Assembly: GCA_004431415.1 (NCBI GenBank)
Contig: QPMI01000401.1
Location: forward strand, 62,001-126,000
Source of the DNA: Cyanophora paradoxa
Lineage: Eukaryota; Glaucocystophyceae; Cyanophorales; Cyanophoraceae
Direction of reading: 5' to 3'
Length of the DNA: 64,000 nt
The translations under genes were made by a program, and so were the position numbers. The notes beneath the pieces were generated by a model. It did no database searches. It worked only from the letters and a program-made list of their open reading frames with translations, and was not told where the DNA came from. This document shows positions 61,061 through 64,000 of the stretch, in pieces (within the stretch, counting starts at the first letter, position 1; the number at the start of each line of letters is the position of its first letter).

Positions 61061-63050
61061 AAAACCTTGAAGGTGGAGCACCGGGGACGGTGCTTAACCG
61101 AAGAGGGAGTGGCATCGGGAGCAGTTCGCCCTGTTACGGCTCCCGCTCTTCAGCGGAAGAGGAGTACATGCACAGGCACCCGCTCCCGCTCTTCAGCGGA
61201 AGAGGAGTACGTGCACAGGCACTCGAGCCAGAGGCCACCTCTTGGTTCAACGCCAGAGCGCTTCCCAATCGGCGCGCGTAGGCCTGCCACGCCCCGGCTT
61301 CCCCTCTTCAGCGGAAGAGGAGTCGGAATCAGTTTCGAGCCGCTGAGCTCGTAGTCGCGATCGCGCCTGCTACGGATCGGAACGGCTCGCCCTAGCCTCC
61401 GCACACGGCAGCTTGCTGGGATCCGGGTCTCGCCGCCGGCGAACCACATCCCGCCTCGAAAACCCATCGGTGGCGGTGCTACTGGGGCTGATGGCCCTCA
61501 GGCACTGTTGTTACGTGCACGGCCAGTAATCGTGTCCGGAACGGACTGGCAAGTGCTGTCTCGACAGACCTGGAGAGCCCAGCTACGGCCAGTGCACTCG
61601 TTCTCACTACTCACTAATGCGGCCTTCTAAGGCTTGGGATCGGATCTCATCGGCTGGCTGCGCGCCGTCTAGCGGTCTGGCTACGGCTACGCGCAAACAC
61701 GAACTTCAATATCTGGATCGCTGGAGGATTCGCCGCGAGGCATTTCTCTCCTTCGCGGTCGCGCGGCTCAAGAGTCGGCCATCTGAGCATGCACCCGTGG
61801 CCGTGGCCACCGCTCGACAATTGGCCGACCATGGATTGGAGACTCAAGTCGACAATCGTTAATCACAAATTGTGAATCGAAACAGAGGACGTCGACCGGA
61901 GCACGAGCGAATTTCTACCAACCATCCTGAACAAAACCTATACCTTGCCCCTACCGTCGGCGCCGAGGGTCCCGGGAAGGGATGCCGAGGGCGACGCGCG
62001 CGCTGTGATGAGATGTGTGAGGGCAGATTTCTTTGCCGGCTTTGCCTCAGCCTTGTCCTCTCTTGGAGACGTCGGCCGATCACACTTGCGCTGTCTTGTC
62101 GGGCCAAGTGTGGGTCGGTGGCGTGCTGGCTCCTTGACGACTTTCGTTCCCTTTTCTGGAGCGTGGGCCCTAGAGCTCAGAGGAGTGGTAGAGTGGGGCT
62201 TCGTTGGTGCACGGCCCCAGAAAGGCGTGTAGTCGGCGGCTCACTCTATCGTGCCCCGCTCTTTCGTTGGGCCTGATGGGTGGCCCGGATACCTCCTCGT
62301 GTTTTCTTCCGAGGCGGTGAAACTTCCCATCCGTGCCCCTCTCCTGCGGTGCTCGCCGTACGGAGCGAGTTTTGGGCCAGTCACGGGTTTCAGCCACTAT
62401 GCTTTTCTGCACTTTCGAGCTTTGCCAGGGGTTGCTCAGGTACATGCACTATTCGGGTATCGGATCCTACTACGTCTACTATGATTATTATTTTCTACCT
62501 CGGCTACGTCGACCTATCTACTCCGAGTGGAGCTCCTGTCCTGTCGCCGCCGCGATTTGGGGGACCCGCTGTGCGTGCCGACGGACTAGCAGCTGTCTGC
62601 ATTCCTGCCCCCCGGGCTGTGGCTCAGGTTCCTCGTCTTGGGGCCTGTCGGTGCCCTCGAGCGGCGCACCCATTGGCGGTGTTGGGGACGCCCTCTTGCG
62701 GTTATGCCGACTGAGTCACGGTTTGACTGGCTACGTCGCGCGGACGCGACGTCAGCGGAAGAGGAGTTGTCGCATGGCTAGTTTCCCTAGGCTATGAGAT
62801 GACTTAGCGACTAGAGCTAGTTGGTGCCTGACGCAGTCTAGAGTGCCTTAGCATAGTCTCTTCCTGTAGGCTTGCCTCGCGGTAGCCTACGCTGGCCTGC
62901 CTCTACCTGTCATAGGGGTACAGTGTCAGTAGTCTTCCGGGTACACAGAGAATACACCAGCCTGCACCTACAGCTGCTCCAGCACAGGGAGCCGGCCCCG
63001 CGCTGGACCGCGCGGGCGCCCAATCGGGTGGGAATACTTCCTATCCGACA
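61061..63050. other. gene-poor segment before second repeat copy
   Basis: Open frames of 60-150 codons overlap on several frames without a recognised domain. The frame at 61617-61862 (QYLDRWRIRREAFLSFAVAR) is the most protein-like and could be a relic of a mobile element. It contains the 43-bp tandem repeats at 61139-61224 and ends at the 778-bp repeat boundary. Confidence 0.35.
61139..61330 (+). repeat. 43-bp tandem repeats with CTCTTC-AGCG-GAAGAG hairpin
   Basis: Two adjacent units (61139-61181 and 61182-61224), each with CTCTTCAGCGGAAGAGGAGTAC, and a partial third around 61300-61325. A further AGCGGAAGAGGAGT lies at 62754. The core is a 6-bp stem with a 4-nt loop. Confidence 0.75.
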
Positions 63051-63499
63051 CCTGGAAGGTGCCTGGTCCCGCCCTTCCTTTGTCTTACGCCCTTCCTTTG
63101 TCTCCGACCCCGGCCCTCACTGCGCCTGCGCTTTGAATACGCAGCGGCTCGTGTCCGTGACCACGGCGCGACTGGGCGGGGAGCACAGGATGACCGCTTC
63201 GGCCCTTATGAGACTGGCCTGCTTCTACATTACCACAAAGCGGCCCCAGGAAGCCGAGCCACACGCTCGCGTCTGTCGCTTTTCGTTCAACTTTCTCCCT
63301 AGGCCTCTGCCTCGGCCGACAGCGGCGCACGCAGCGGGCGTGGGAGATCTCGGCGGCCGCGCTCGGGCCGACGAGCCCCGCAGTGGAGGAGGCGCTCGCG
63401 GTACTGGGCAGCCTCTATCGAGCCGCCCCCGACCTCAGCCGCGAGAGGGCCCGGGCCTTCCGCAGGGTGCGGGCGGGCCGTGGCCGGTTGAATAATTAG
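63051..63499 (+). pseudogene. orphan 3' exons of the TPR gene
   Basis: Carries the last TPR exons (ALMRLACFYITTKRPQEAEP, then AVEEALAVLGSLYRAAPDLS) and the same stop (63497-63499), but lacks everything upstream of 29568 in copy 1. It cannot encode the full protein unless spliced to an unknown upstream exon. Confidence 0.7.
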
Positions 63500-63828
63500 C
63501 CTCGAGCTTGGGGTGCCCATCGGCGCCGGCCAATCTAACTTGTGCCGAAGATCGAAGCGGAGTGGGTGGCTGCGAACAAACATAACGCGGAGAGCAAGCT
63601 TCTTGTTTCTACAGGATTTGATCTGGTCGATACAGCTGCAGGCGACAAGGTAGCTACAGTCATAGCTTCTCCGCCTCCTCGTGCCGAACCGCTGACTCTG
63701 CGGGTCGACCGAAGAGATACACGGCGGACAACATCATGTCAATGAGCACGGACGGGACGTCAACCCACGTCAACCTTGCCGATCTCAAGGCCCACCTGAG
63801 CGGCCAGTGCACGTGCTCGTCAAACTCA
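63051..63828 (+). repeat. 778-bp direct repeat, copy 2
   Basis: See copy 1 at 29568-30345. Here the left boundary is foreign to the TPR gene, while the right boundary continues the paralogue's exon. Confidence 0.95.
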
Positions 63829-64000
63829 GTCTGCGACGGGTGCAAGGCGCGCATCTTTCCTGTGCAGCGACAGTTCCTTCCCCTCAGCAAGACAGACCTT
63901 CCCCCATTGCTCGGCCAGAACAAGGTCCGTCGCTTTTCGGGAACGCCGATGTCCGTGCTTGGCGCACCTTCTGAACGCCGATATCGATGGCCCCTCGCGA
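63736..64000 (+). CDS. 5' part of a TPR-gene paralogue, running off the window
   Basis: Starts at the ATG at 63736 (MSMSTDGTSTHVNLADLKAH) and continues past the repeat boundary with LSGQCTCSSNSVCDGCKARI and FPVQRQFLPLSKTDLPPLLG, followed by a probable GTCCGT intron start at about 63924. The CTCS...VCxxC arrangement matches the N-terminal exon of the TPR gene at 28353 (GKCTCSEDFVCYSCAH). The two are therefore tandem paralogues. Only the first exon is visible. Confidence 0.6.
   Translation, partial: MSMSTDGTSTHVNLADLKAHLSGQCTCSSNSVCDGCKARIFPVQRQFLPLSKTDLPPLLGQNKVRRFSGTPMSVLGAPSERRYRWPLA

Noticed and set aside
61150-61220. CRISPR-like array
   Set aside because: Only two full units, directly adjacent without spacers, in a eukaryotic context. 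It is a simple tandem repeat.
29568-63828. 778-bp repeats as LTRs of a retrotransposon
   Set aside because: They contain host TPR exons, lack primer-binding and polypurine sites at their edges, and no reverse transcriptase lies between them.

Overview
The window looks like nuclear DNA of a GC-rich, intron-dense unicellular eukaryote, most probably an alga: one enzyme carries what looks like a plastid transit peptide. It contains an AT-rich block of viral origin at about 32.5-54.6 kb. I cannot name the species.

Host part 1 (1-30.3 kb) holds, in order: the 3' end of an unrecognised helical protein (+); a zinc-finger gene (-); a PCID2/Thp1-type TREX-2 subunit (+); a small secreted Cys-rich membrane protein (-); a multi-pass membrane protein (+); an archaeal/fungal-type aspartate-semialdehyde dehydrogenase (-); a coiled-coil tail-anchored protein (-); a long coiled-coil protein (+); a very large multi-pass PAS/class III cyclase resembling protist TmcB-like proteins (+); the ALG2 mannosyltransferase (-); and a TPR protein (+) followed by the first exon of a paralogue. 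Genes between about 11.8 and 27 kb have very many short introns starting GTACCCC; the other genes do not.

Viral part (32,503-54,569): two related Polinton-like viruses (PLVs), one inside the other. The outer element (PLV-B) is bounded by 6-bp target duplications CACAAT (32,497-32,502 and 54,570-54,575) and has a roughly 425-bp terminal inverted repeat (TIR). Its left TIR is cut after 167 bp by an inner element (PLV-A, 32,670-44,088, 191-bp TIRs), which made its own 6-bp duplication CCGCTA (32,664-32,669 and 44,089-44,094). Both carry the same morphogenesis block in the same order: packaging ATPase and major capsid protein leftward, then a minor-capsid-like protein and a conserved late protein rightward. 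They also have related integrases. Their replication modules differ. PLV-A has a polymerase-palm plus SF1-helicase fusion. PLV-B has a protein-primed family B DNA polymerase with an internal endonuclease VII domain, whose last segment is in the -1 frame just after an A AAA AAG heptamer. No Ulp1-type maturation protease was recognised in either.

Host part 2 (54.6-64.0 kb) is a gene-poor GC-rich stretch with a striking density of short palindromes. A 778-bp segment of the TPR locus (29,568-30,345) recurs without visible difference at 63,051-63,828. The 32.7 kb between the copies, PLVs included, therefore looks like one large insertion into a once continuous host locus, unless it is an assembly artefact.

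Exon boundaries in the host genes are read by eye, so host CDS coordinates give the outer limits of each gene.
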